Shown one piece after another: positions 35,302 through 42,876 of a DNA stretch of 64,000 bases; position 1 is the stretch's first letter, and each line of letters starts with the position of its first letter. The position numbers were made by a program, and so were the translations under genes. Below the pieces are notes generated by a model. It had not been told where the DNA came from. It saw only the letters and a list, made by a program, of their open reading frames with translations, and made no database searches. The DNA comes from Hydrogenobacter sp. T-2 (GTDB lineage: Bacteria; Aquificota; Aquificia; Aquificales; Aquificaceae), in assembly GCF_033971325.1 (NCBI RefSeq), contig NZ_CP117180.1:502041-566040 (forward strand), given 5' to 3'.

Positions 35302-36382
35302 TTTCTTCCTCACTTTCCTTCTTTAAAAATCCACATCCTATAAGAAAGTCCTCCCAGCTTGCATAAACTCTCTCTTTGTAGGGTTCTAAGTAAGCCTTAA
35401 ATCTTTCAGAGATATAGACATAAACCTTATCTTCGAGCCAAGAGTTTCTAAAGCAATCACTTAAACCAATAACCTTTGGCTTGTCTTCACCTAATTCCAA
35501 ATGTATGTAAGGATGAAAGACTGGACTTGGAACTTTCACAGGTGCTGCTATCAAAAATAGAGGAATTATCGTATTATCTTCTCCACCTGAGTGAGCCACC
35601 AATCCATCTTTGATTGTCTCAAGGATCTGACGGATACGCTCCCTTTTAATTTGTTTGTCCAGAGTCATAACCATTCTATACTTTTCGCCCACAGGATAGA
35701 AAGATACACGTCCTAATTCTAATTTTGCTGTTCCCTGAATCTTGTAAATAATAAATTCATCCTTTCCTACCTTTTCCGCATATTCAAAGGACTTCTCCAG
35801 ACCTTTAATAGTTAGAGACTGACCTGAGTAATCGTATCCTTCTACAACCCATACATCTTGTCCCAAAAACTTTGCATCAATAGTAAAACTAACCTTAAAG
35901 AAGCTCATATTTTCCTCTCTTTGGTTCGGATCGGGCGTGGCATTTATACCTTGCACTAACGCCCTCTTTACTAAATCATGATTGGCATTAAACTGCATAT
36001 CATTGTTATAAGGTATAAGGGAGACTGCTTTAGTTATACCAACAGGGGCTTTTCTTGTGATTGAGCTTCCTCCGCTTATGGTATACATATAACCAAAGGC
36101 ATCGAGCTCCGCACTGGTAAAAATATCATCTTTTATAACGTCCAACTGGACTACCTTTTTATCTCCACTTCCTTGTAGAACCACTCCTGCCTCTTTCCAG
36201 CTATCAGGATATGCTTTTAAGAGCGTATTAAAGAGGTAGTGCCTCATGGCAGGTCTGCTTATGTATGATAATTCTTTACTTAAATATGTAAGTTTTTTAA
36301 TTGACAATATATTTCCTGCTATCTTTTCGTCTCTGTTAAGGGCATGCCCCTCAAATATAACTGTTAGCGTTATGCTTTTCAT
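35282..36382 (-). CDS. cas7: CRISPR-associated protein Cas7 (Cst2/DevR family)
   Basis: A 366-residue backbone RAMP protein of the type I-B complex: starts MKSITLTVIFEGHALNRDEK, then ISRPAMRHYLFNTL, FGYMYTISGGSSITRKAPVG and ITKAVSLIPYNNDMQFNAN. Several copies coat the crRNA spacer. SD AAGGAGGG precedes the ATG. Confidence 0.95.
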   Translation of the reverse strand: MKSITLTVIFEGHALNRDEKIAGNILSIKKLTYLSKELSYISRPAMRHYLFNTLLKAYPDSWKEAGVVLQGSGDKKVVQLDVIKDDIFTSAELDAFGYMYTISGGSSITRKAPVGITKAVSLIPYNNDMQFNANHDLVKRALVQGINATPDPNQREENMSFFKVSFTIDAKFLGQDVWVVEGYDYSGQSLTIKGLEKSFEYAEKVGKDEFIIYKIQGTAKLELGRVSFYPVGEKYRMVMTLDKQIKRERIRQILETIKDGLVAHSGGEDNTIIPLFLIAAPVKVPSPVFHPYIHLELGEDKPKVIGLSDCFRNSWLEDKVYVYISERFKAYLEPYKERVYASWEDFLIGCGFLKKESEEENASALS

Positions 36383-36384
36383 GA

Positions 36385-36879
36385 TTAACCCTCCTTCTCT
36401 TTTGGTTTTATGATAGAGCCTATAAAGGCATACATAAAGGCTTTAAAGGTATCTTCATCATAATAGGGCTTAAAGGCTTCTATAAGTTTATCGGGTATCG
36501 TTTCACCGTTAGTTATAAATATCCTTACTACACTGTATTCCACATCACTTCGCCTTCCAGCTCTTATTTGTTCAAGGATCTTAAATCCCATCGTGGCAAA
36601 ACTCTCACCAAGCCTGTCTCTATATTTTTTGCCCAAGTCTGCAAGATCCTGCAATAAGGAGGATACGGTTTCCATCTTGAGTTTTTCATATACTTCTTGT
36701 GAAGTTTTATCCGCCCTTTCAGTATCAATTTTATATTCCAGAAGAGAAACAATAGCATTATCAAGTCTCTTTTTTGATTCATATAAACTTTTAACGTCTT
36801 TTACACTATGAGGTTCTTTTTCAATCTTCCAAGCGATCTCCTTTAGTAATTCTTCCGGAGTTTTTTCACTATTCTCCAT
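36385..36879 (-). CDS. Small helical protein between cas8 and cas7, probable stand-alone Cascade small subunit (Cas11-like)
   Basis: A 164-residue, mostly alpha-helical, highly charged protein (ELLKEIAWKIEKEP, LLQDLADLGKKYRDRLGE, KAFMYAFIGSIIKPKEK). No family match that I can name. In many I-B systems the small subunit Cas11 is made from the C-terminal end of cas8 by internal translation. Here the Cas8 is only 365 residues, and this gene supplies the missing size (365+164 = 529). Its ATG (36879) lies within the cas8 end in another frame, preceded by a strong SD AGGAGG. So it looks like a separately encoded Cas11. The inference rests on position, length and helicity only. Confidence 0.6.
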   Translation of the reverse strand: MENSEKTPEELLKEIAWKIEKEPHSVKDVKSLYESKKRLDNAIVSLLEYKIDTERADKTSQEVYEKLKMETVSSLLQDLADLGKKYRDRLGESFATMGFKILEQIRAGRRSDVEYSVVRIFITNGETIPDKLIEAFKPYYDEDTFKAFMYAFIGSIIKPKEKEG

Positions 36880-37966
36880 ATTTGACCCTCCTGTCTGTTA
36901 TTTTAGCATATAAATCCAAGACCCGCCTCAGAACTATATGCGGGTTCTGCCTGTTCTTATTTTTTGTGAAATATGTATTAAGTTTTTCGTTTTTAATATA
37001 GGCTCTTAGGGATTCGTGTGCAACCTTTAGAAGTTCATCATGTCTACCCTCCAAAACAATCCTAAGTATGTGGTATTCGCCTATTTGTGAAAGAATAGAA
37101 GCTATTTCTCTATCAGTTAAAAGAGTCTGTATGTTTGATGGAAGATTGTAAAAATCTACCGATGTTTCGTCCTTGATTACAATTTCAATATTCATCGCCG
37201 TCCATCTATTTAAAACTGTATTTATTTTTGTAGTATATTCAATTAAGCTCATCCCTAATATATCAAGTGGGCTTTTGTCTTCTGAGTCTTTAACAACAGA
37301 AATCTCTCTAAACAATCTATTAAGCCAATACATAGTTTCAAAGGATGGAGTATTTATAAATACCTCCGTTCCGTCTGAAAGTTTAGTAAAAGCAAGATGA
37401 TGATGTAAAATTAAAAACGTGCACATGTGACATATCTTAAGGCTATTATCTAAATTCCACGCGGAGTTAGGAAATTCTCCAACAGATGGACCAAGTAGTT
37501 TATTATTATGTAGACCAAAGTTTTCAATTTTTTCTCTGAATTTTCCAAGTGATTCTTTATCTTTGATATTTTGATCGCCAAGTTTTACATATATTGGATT
37601 ATCACATAAATCGCAGTTTCCTTTACTTATTTGTAAATTTTGATTTCCAAGTTCTCTTATCAAAAGCTCAAAAGCCTCCTTTTGTTTCCCTTTAGTATCT
37701 ATAAAGTTAGGATAGTATGGATTCTTACCTTTTAGGTTAACAACCTTATTCTTGTCAAGATAGTAGTTAACGCGTATACAACTAAAAACTCTCGGATTTA
37801 CTTTGACTATTTCCTTCTCAAATTCATATTTTTTATGTTCTTTAGAACACCATATCAAGTAGCCCTTAAGGTTTTTCTCTTCCTTGTCTAAACATCTAAG
37901 AAATCCTATTACCCCCGCATTATATAACCAACTTGATGGATACAATTCTATCCATCCATTACTCAT
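36869..37966 (-). CDS. cas8: CRISPR-associated protein Cas8 (Cst1/CXXC-CXXC type), short form
   Basis: 365 residues. The N-terminus WIELYPSSWLYNAGVIGFLRCL is typical of Cst1/Cas8a1 proteins, and two zinc-finger halves, CDLC (118-121) and CHMC (179-182), give the CXXC...CXXC signature. It is the large subunit that reads the PAM. It is short for the family and lacks a clear C-terminal helical bundle, which the next gene may provide. It overlaps cas6 by 8 bp and the next gene by 11 bp. Confidence 0.88.
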   Translation of the reverse strand: MSNGWIELYPSSWLYNAGVIGFLRCLDKEEKNLKGYLIWCSKEHKKYEFEKEIVKVNPRVFSCIRVNYYLDKNKVVNLKGKNPYYPNFIDTKGKQKEAFELLIRELGNQNLQISKGNCDLCDNPIYVKLGDQNIKDKESLGKFREKIENFGLHNNKLLGPSVGEFPNSAWNLDNSLKICHMCTFLILHHHLAFTKLSDGTEVFINTPSFETMYWLNRLFREISVVKDSEDKSPLDILGMSLIEYTTKINTVLNRWTAMNIEIVIKDETSVDFYNLPSNIQTLLTDREIASILSQIGEYHILRIVLEGRHDELLKVAHESLRAYIKNEKLNTYFTKNKNRQNPHIVLRRVLDLYAKITDRRVKYGE

Positions 37967-38732
37967 TTATCACCTCCAGCATACCAAAGCCCTCACTTCT
38001 TCTTGCTCCTATGCCAAGGTCATATATGTGTTTTAAAACATCACCTCTTGCCTGAATTTTTAAGTATGCACTTATACCCGGATACGTAACCTTAAAGCCA
38101 CTGCTTTTTGAGCTACACAAAACTGGAACTATCCTTTGCACCCTTAGCTCCAAGAGCTTCACCTCTTTACCAGTTATCCTCACGAGGTTTTCTCTCACTC
38201 TTTGGGTAAATTCTTCCATATCTACCGCTTTCCAATATTTGAATTTTTGAAATTCTACGTCTATATCTCCCTCTGCCAGCATTGGGTATATGTAAAAATC
38301 CCCATCTTTGGGATCCCTCAGCAGAAAGGGAGATATTGTCTTGAAGTCTACAACTTCGCCTGAAAACTTTCTCTCGGGTAGTATACTGCAAGATTTCACC
38401 TTTACAGGATAACCATGGAAATAAAACCCATGTTTATTTATCTCCAAAAGCCCATTATAAACCTTAGCAAGGAATTCAGTATTATTAGTGGAAAATATTA
38501 ACTTGAAATAGTCTCCATTAAGCAAGGACACACCTTTGTTAAAATTCAAAGGAACGAATATGGAAAAAGTGAAAGGCTTTTGTCTGTTAGAGGAATACCA
38601 TTTTCTGTAGAAAAGTTCACCATCCTCCGAACCTATCTTTATGGACCCCTTGATGAGAGAAAGAACCCACTGTCTAAAGTTGGGCGGTATTTCCACACCC
38701 CTTTTTAGCTCTATACTGCAACAAAGCCTCAT
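37959..38732 (-). CDS. cas6: CRISPR-associated endoribonuclease Cas6
   Basis: A 257-residue RAMP endonuclease that cuts the repeat transcript. The C-terminal Gly-rich loop GIGARRSEGFGMLEVI is the Cas6 signature; a His near YFHGYPVK and others could be catalytic. It is the first gene of the cas operon, about 12 nt from the predicted transcript start, with SD AAGGAGGGG. Confidence 0.93.
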   Translation of the reverse strand: MRLCCSIELKRGVEIPPNFRQWVLSLIKGSIKIGSEDGELFYRKWYSSNRQKPFTFSIFVPLNFNKGVSLLNGDYFKLIFSTNNTEFLAKVYNGLLEINKHGFYFHGYPVKVKSCSILPERKFSGEVVDFKTISPFLLRDPKDGDFYIYPMLAEGDIDVEFQKFKYWKAVDMEEFTQRVRENLVRITGKEVKLLELRVQRIVPVLCSSKSSGFKVTYPGISAYLKIQARGDVLKHIYDLGIGARRSEGFGMLEVINE

Positions 38733-38750
38733 AACCCCTCCTTAGAATTA

Positions 38751-38780
38751 ATTATAAAACATATGGAAATGCGGAGTCAA
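38751..38780 (-). promoter_or_regulatory. Promoter of the cas operon
   Basis: Minus strand TTGACT (38780-38775), 18 bp, TATAAT (38756-38751). The -35 box overlaps the stop codon of the spoVG-like gene. It is a near-consensus promoter, so the cas genes are probably expressed constitutively. Confidence 0.7.
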
Positions 38781-39046
38781 CTCACAGAAATTAAACTCTT
38801 GTAATAGTCCACCACTACCCTTCTCACCTTCTCAAGAAGCTCTTTATCTTCAAGCTCCACTATGGCTCTTTTCCTTTCTGGATTGTATTCTGGCATAGAG
38901 ATAAAATAGCCTCCGTTTTTTGACTCGTAGAGCCTTATTCCTCTTATGAGGATTTTCCCGTCAATTCTTACATCCGCATAGGCGAGAAGTCGTGGTCTTC
39001 TTGTGGAGACTTCAAAGGGGTAAAAGTCAACAAGCTCTACATTCAT
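38777..39046 (-). CDS. SpoVG-family protein
   Basis: 89 residues. ADVRIDGKILIRGIRLYES and NGGYFISMPEYNPERKRAIVEL match the SpoVG pattern (VRIIEGNNGLFIAMPS..). In other bacteria SpoVG binds nucleic acid, including RNA. It overlaps the def stop (ATGA), so it is coupled to deformylase. Confidence 0.75.
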   Translation of the reverse strand: MNVELVDFYPFEVSTRRPRLLAYADVRIDGKILIRGIRLYESKNGGYFISMPEYNPERKRAIVELEDKELLEKVRRVVVDYYKSLISVS

Positions 39047-39552
39047 GCCTTTTGCTTTTGCAGTTTTGAATACTTTTCCAATGCCAGCCTTCTCTTTAGT
39101 CCGTTCACTCTGTCTATAAAGGTTATTCCCATAAGGTGGTCCATTTCGTGCTGAAAAACTATGGCTGGAAAGCCTTCAAGCTCATATTCTTTTTCTTCGC
39201 CATTCAAGTCCGATGCTCTTACCTTTACTTTATTGTGTCTTTCTACTTCTACCATAAGACCGGGAAAAGAAAGGCAACCCTCTTTGTATTTTATGCTTCC
39301 TTCCGCAGAGATAACCTCGGGGTTTATCAAGACCAGCTTAACAGGTGGGCTTTCCTTTTTTGGTGTGGTGTCTATAACCATAACCCTTAGGCTCACACCT
39401 ATTTGGTTTGCTGCAAGTCCTACACCTTCCGCATGATACATGGTCTCAAACATGTCTTTAACAAGCTCTTTTATTTCCTTATCTATAACATCTACCTTCT
39501 GGGTGGGTGTCTTCAATACAGGGTTAGGAAATCTAACTATTTCTCTTACCAT
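39043..39552 (-). CDS. def: Peptide deformylase
   Basis: A 169-residue metallo-enzyme removing N-formyl groups from new proteins. The three motifs are complete: GVGLAANQIG, KEGCLSFPG and FQHEMDHLMG. No clear SD is seen before the ATG at 39552; a TTGAAA box about 40 nt upstream suggests a short or leaderless transcript. Confidence 0.95.
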   Translation of the reverse strand: MVREIVRFPNPVLKTPTQKVDVIDKEIKELVKDMFETMYHAEGVGLAANQIGVSLRVMVIDTTPKKESPPVKLVLINPEVISAEGSIKYKEGCLSFPGLMVEVERHNKVKVRASDLNGEEKEYELEGFPAIVFQHEMDHLMGITFIDRVNGLKRRLALEKYSKLQKQKA

Positions 39553-39592
39553 AAAGATAAAAGTTTATGCCTCTTTTGTGTAGTTTCAAGCC

Positions 39593-39628
39593 TTGCACGG
39601 CGTTGCATCAGTGTTGCAACACGCAACA
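39593..39628 (+). promoter_or_regulatory. Probable upstream activator site for the sigma-54 promoter
   Basis: A cluster of TTGCAC, GTTGCAT, the perfect 12-bp palindrome GTGTTGCAACAC (39611-39622) and GCAACA, centred about 80 bp upstream of the sigma-54 promoter. This is the usual distance for binding of an enhancer-binding protein, and one is encoded at 41020-42585. Confidence 0.55.
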
Positions 39629-39689
39629 TATGATATAAAGCACTAATTCATAAAAGCATTGATAATTCTAAATCTTATGCTTATGATTT

Positions 39690-39706
39690 TTGGCAAGTTA
39701 TTTGCA
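39690..39706 (+). promoter_or_regulatory. Sigma-54 (-24/-12) promoter
   Basis: TTGGCAAGTTATTTGCA has GG and GC separated by exactly 10 bp, matching TGGCAC-N5-TTGC. The predicted start near 39715 leaves about 30 nt to the ATG at 39744, room for the strong SD AAAGGAGG. It drives the DUF2173 pair. Confidence 0.78.
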
Positions 39707-39743
39707 TAGAATGAAAGTGAAAACCTTTAAAGGAGGTAGAACC

Positions 39744-40085
39744 ATGGCAACACTTAGCAAGCTCAAAGAGCTCATGTCACTGCCTGGTGCAGTGGCAGCA
39801 GGAGAGTTTTCAGATGACGGTAGGCTTCTTGCCTACTACGGTAACATTGATGAGAAGTCCGCAGAGATCGCTGCTATGATGTGTGCTGCAAACAAGCTCA
39901 TGGGCAATATGCAGGCAAAGGGTTGGAGTGCCTACACTGGACAGGATGGCTTTTATCCTGTTGTGGGTTTTGCAGTTGCTGGTGGCAAACACGTTGCATG
40001 CATAATGGGTAATGTGGGTGTGTTCTTGGAGCTTGACAAGGCAGACTTTGACAAGACCTTTGAAACCCTTTCCAGGTATATCTAA
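39744..40085 (+). CDS. DUF2173 family protein, copy 1
   Basis: About 113 residues from the ATG at 39744 (MATLSKLKELMSLPGAV), preceded by AAAGGAGG; an in-frame ATG at 39690 lies on the promoter and is not used. Conserved words are AAGEFSDDGRLLAYYGNI, AAMMCAANKLMGNMQAKGW and IMGNVGVFLELDKADF. The alternating pattern recalls small roadblock/LC7-like proteins, but the function is unknown. A near copy follows directly, and both are under a sigma-54 promoter. Confidence 0.83.
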   Translation: MATLSKLKELMSLPGAVAAGEFSDDGRLLAYYGNIDEKSAEIAAMMCAANKLMGNMQAKGWSAYTGQDGFYPVVGFAVAGGKHVACIMGNVGVFLELDKADFDKTFETLSRYI

Positions 40086-40101
40086 AAAGGAGGTGTAAAC
40101 C

Positions 40102-40437
40102 ATGGCAAACCTTGACAGACTCATGCAAGTTAAAGGTGTTTGGGCGGCAGGTGAGTTTACCGATGATGGTAAACTTGTCGCTTACAAAGGCAATATTTCA
40201 GAAGAGCAAGCGGCTATGGCTGCAGAGATGTGCGGGGCAAACAATGCTATGGCTAAGATGCAGTGCGATGGATATACTGCCTTCTCTGGTCAAGAGTGGA
40301 CGCCTCTTATGGGCTGGGCTCTTACTGGTCCAAAGTATTCTGTATGCGTAATGGGTAATGTGGGGGTATTCGTTAACAACGACGAGGTGTCCTTTAACGA
40401 GGTCTTCAAGGCACTCAGAGAAGTAGCGGGCAAATGA
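40102..40437 (+). CDS. DUF2173 family protein, copy 2
   Basis: 111 residues, starting MANLDRLMQVKGVWAAGEFTDDGK, with strong SD AAGGAGGTG. It shares CGANNAMAKMQ, SVCVMGNVGVFV and the overall plan with copy 1, differing at many surface positions, so the two probably form a hetero-pair or have separate roles. A terminator follows within 15 bp. Confidence 0.83.
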   Translation: MANLDRLMQVKGVWAAGEFTDDGKLVAYKGNISEEQAAMAAEMCGANNAMAKMQCDGYTAFSGQEWTPLMGWALTGPKYSVCVMGNVGVFVNNDEVSFNEVFKALREVAGK

Positions 40438-40447
40438 CCGCCACCTG

Positions 40448-40475
40448 GGGGAGGCTCTAAGCCTTCCCTTTTTTT
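40448..40475 (+). terminator. Rho-independent terminator after the DUF2173 pair
   Basis: GGGGAGGCT, loop CTA, AGCCTTCCC (9-bp stem with one G-U pair), followed by seven T (40469-40475). Confidence 0.85.
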
Positions 40476-40485
40476 ATTTTTGGCG

Positions 40486-40614
40486 TTGGACTATCTTACA
40501 GAAAAAACCCTCAAGGGTGGTGCAGGTGTTTGGGGTAGTATTCCTATGCTACCTCAAAAGGTCAAAGAAGCAGAAGCCAGACAGATAGTCAAATGGATAC
40601 TTTCTCTTGAATAG
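40486..40614 (+). pseudogene. C-terminal fragment of a class I cytochrome c
   Basis: The plus-strand frame reads LDYLTEKTLKGGAGVWGSIP then MLPQ..., ending WILSLE and TAG at 40612-40614. This is the methionine-ligand and C-terminal helix region of cytochrome c-551/552-type proteins (GGSGVWGPVPMPP...WILSL). The haem-binding CXXCH half is missing; the fragment starts just after the terminator, so it is a deletion remnant. Its end overlaps the region ahead of the next gene. Confidence 0.65.
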
Positions 40615-40624
40615 GGGGTTTGAA

Positions 40625-41011
40625 ATGTATAAGTTTTTGTCAGAGGACTGGATAAAAGCCTACATGGAGGAATGGAACAAGAACGAAAAGCTAAAGTCTG
40701 ATCTGAGAGACTTTTCTGCGAGTATAAAGTATTACATAGAGGGCAAGGAAGGAGAGGCGGTGGAGCTTGTAGTGGAAAATGGAACTGCAAAATTCGCTGG
40801 AAAGGCTAACGCTCATAAATATGACTTTGAGCTATGGGCAAGCCCAGATAATTGGAAAAGGTTAGCAACGGGTGAAATGGGACCTCGTTCTGCAATGCTA
40901 ACAAAGAGGCTCAAGTTCAAAGGTTCTATGATAACCGCCATGAGGTATATGTCCGCCTTTGAAGAGAGTCTAAGGATGATGTCAAGGATACCAACAAGCT
41001 GGGAGCTATAA
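40625..41011 (+). CDS. SCP2-like sterol-carrier domain protein
   Basis: About 128 residues from the ATG at 40625 (MYKFLSEDWIKAYMEEWNKN), with AGGGGG 6 nt upstream; the TTG at 40607 lies in the cytochrome fragment. NWKRLATGEMGPRSAMLTKRLKFKGSM matches the SCP2 lipid-binding fold (W..L..GE..P..A...G.LK.KG). Ligand unknown. It is 8 bp ahead of the sigma-54 activator and may be in the same unit. Confidence 0.72.
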   Translation: MYKFLSEDWIKAYMEEWNKNEKLKSDLRDFSASIKYYIEGKEGEAVELVVENGTAKFAGKANAHKYDFELWASPDNWKRLATGEMGPRSAMLTKRLKFKGSMITAMRYMSAFEESLRMMSRIPTSWEL

Positions 41012-41019
41012 TTTTGCCT

Positions 41020-42585
41020 ATGGATTTTTCTTCCTTTGACAGTCTTTTTGATGCAGTTCTTGTGATAGATGAAAATTTCAAGGTAATTTATGCCAACAGG
41101 TCAGCCAAGGCTCTTTTACAGCGTGAGGATATAGAAGGTAAAAACTGCAAGGGACTTTTCTCCATATGTAATTCCTGTCCCTTTGGGTATGTAAGGGAGG
41201 AGGGGGAAGGAGTTCAGGTTTACGATGTGGAGACCATAAATTCAAGGCACGCCTGTTGGAGCATGTCGCCCTTGTATAAAGAGGGAAGGTTTGTGGGCGC
41301 CCTTGAGGTCTTTAGAGATGTTAGCAATGTGGTTCACTGCATAGTGGAGGCGGAGCGTCAAAGGACTTACAAGGAGACCATACTAAACTCCATAGTGGAA
41401 GCTATACTTGTCCTTGACCCACAAGGTAATGTAATAGAACACAACAGAGTTGCAAGCAGGATGTTATGTAGGGAAGAGGAAGGTATCTTAATAGGCAAGA
41501 ACATAAAAGAGCTTATAAACCTGTCCCTTGAAGAGCTACCTCCAGAAGGTGAAAGGTCTGATATATTCGTGGAAACACCCTGCGGAAGACAGAAGGCATC
41601 TCTTCTTGTTTCTCCCATGTCCTCTGGCTTTGGTTATGTGGTCTCCTTGTATGTGTTAAACGAGGTATCTGTGTGTGAGCTGGGAGAAGAGGAAACAATA
41701 ATAACAAAAAGCCCGGTCTTTCAGAAGGTGCTGGATACGGTAAAAACCATAGCGGATTACGATGTGAACGTCCTTATTGAGGGAGAAACGGGAACAGGTA
41801 AAAGCCTACTTGCTAAATACATACATTACCTTTCTCCTAGAAGAAACGGTCCCTTTGTAAAGGTAAACTGTGCTGCTATTCCAGAGAGTCTCTTAGAAGC
41901 TGAGCTTTTCGGATACATAAAGGGAGCTTTTACTGGAGCGGTTAAAGATAAGCCGGGTAAGGTAGAGCTTGCCGACGGTGGAACCCTGTTTTTAGACGAG
42001 ATAGGTGATATGCCACTTCACCTGCAGGCAAAGATACTCCACTTGGTGCAAGACAAAGAGTTTGAAAGGCTTGGAGATACAAGGACAAGAAGGGTAAATG
42101 TTCGCATAATAGCTTCCACAAACAAAAACCTAAGAGAGCTTATAAAACGCGGTGAATTCAGAGAAGACCTCTACTACAGGCTCAGCGTTGTGAGGCTATA
42201 CCTTCCTCCCCTCAGGGAAAGAAAGGAAGATATACCAGCACTTCTTAAGCACTTCTTGGAAAAGTATGCGAGGAAATACTCAAGGAGAATAAAGGGCTTT
42301 TCCTCCGAGGCAATAAGGCTTTTGCTTTCTTATCATTTCCCCGGCAATGTGCGTGAGCTTGAAAACATAGTAGAGCGTACGGTTATCACTTGCAGAGGAA
42401 GTCTGATAAACCTTGAGGATATTCAAATTGAGGTAGAAAACTCTCAAAGGGAACAAGAAGAGGAGAAGGAAAAGATAAGAAGAGTCCTTGAACAGGTGGG
42501 TGGGAACAAAAGCCTTGCGGCAAGAATGTTGGGCATGCACAGAACCACCCTCTGGAGGAAGCTAAAAGAGTTAGGCATAGGTTAA
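41020..42585 (+). CDS. Sigma-54-dependent transcriptional activator with two PAS domains
   Basis: About 521 residues. Two N-terminal PAS domains (about 5-115 and 125-225), the first with cysteines in LFSICNSCPFGYV and SRHACW that could bind metal or sense redox; AAA+ domain with Walker A EGETGTGKS, sigma-54 contact loop GAFTGAV, Walker B GGTLFLDEIGD and arginine finger region; a Fis-type HTH (NKSLAARMLGMHRTTLWRKL) at the end. There is no receiver domain, so it is controlled through the PAS part. A sigma-54 promoter and palindromic site lie 1.3 kb upstream at the DUF2173 pair, its most likely target. Confidence 0.9.
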   Translation: MDFSSFDSLFDAVLVIDENFKVIYANRSAKALLQREDIEGKNCKGLFSICNSCPFGYVREEGEGVQVYDVETINSRHACWSMSPLYKEGRFVGALEVFRDVSNVVHCIVEAERQRTYKETILNSIVEAILVLDPQGNVIEHNRVASRMLCREEEGILIGKNIKELINLSLEELPPEGERSDIFVETPCGRQKASLLVSPMSSGFGYVVSLYVLNEVSVCELGEEETIITKSPVFQKVLDTVKTIADYDVNVLIEGETGTGKSLLAKYIHYLSPRRNGPFVKVNCAAIPESLLEAELFGYIKGAFTGAVKDKPGKVELADGGTLFLDEIGDMPLHLQAKILHLVQDKEFERLGDTRTRRVNVRIIASTNKNLRELIKRGEFREDLYYRLSVVRLYLPPLRERKEDIPALLKHFLEKYARKYSRRIKGFSSEAIRLLLSYHFPGNVRELENIVERTVITCRGSLINLEDIQIEVENSQREQEEEKEKIRRVLEQVGGNKSLAARMLGMHRTTLWRKLKELGIG

Positions 42586-42594
42586 AATATACCT

Positions 42595-42876
42595 ATGAAG
42601 TTGGTGGCAAGAAGTGTAAGCATTGAGGTGTTGGGTGAGATAGAAAGGTGCCATGATGGTGAAAACTCTAAGTTTTATTGCTTGCCTGTGAAGATTCACT
42701 TTGACAACGGTGAGGTAAAAGAATACATGCTCAGAGCCCATGGAGAGCCAAAAACCCTCAAGGACTTTTTGGAAAACAAAAAGGGTCTTAGAGACAAGAT
42801 GGAAAAAGCCTTTGGTCTAACTGAGGATGGCAATATCATATACGTAGGATATTTAGAAGAGTCCTCTGACTCTTGA
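42595..42876 (+). CDS. Conserved-looking hypothetical protein
   Basis: 93 residues, not recognised. It is a beta-rich start (VARSVSIEVLGEIERCHD, LPVKIHFDNGEVKEYMLRA) followed by a helical part. A TAAAAT box 7 nt before the ATG and no SD suggest a leaderless start. The last 24 bp overlap the convergent ribF end. Confidence 0.6.
   Translation: MKLVARSVSIEVLGEIERCHDGENSKFYCLPVKIHFDNGEVKEYMLRAHGEPKTLKDFLENKKGLRDKMEKAFGLTEDGNIIYVGYLEESSDS

Noticed and set aside
39690-39743. ATG at 39690 as the start of the first DUF2173 protein
   Set aside because: It lies on the sigma-54 promoter, upstream of the predicted transcript start; the ATG at 39744 has a strong SD.
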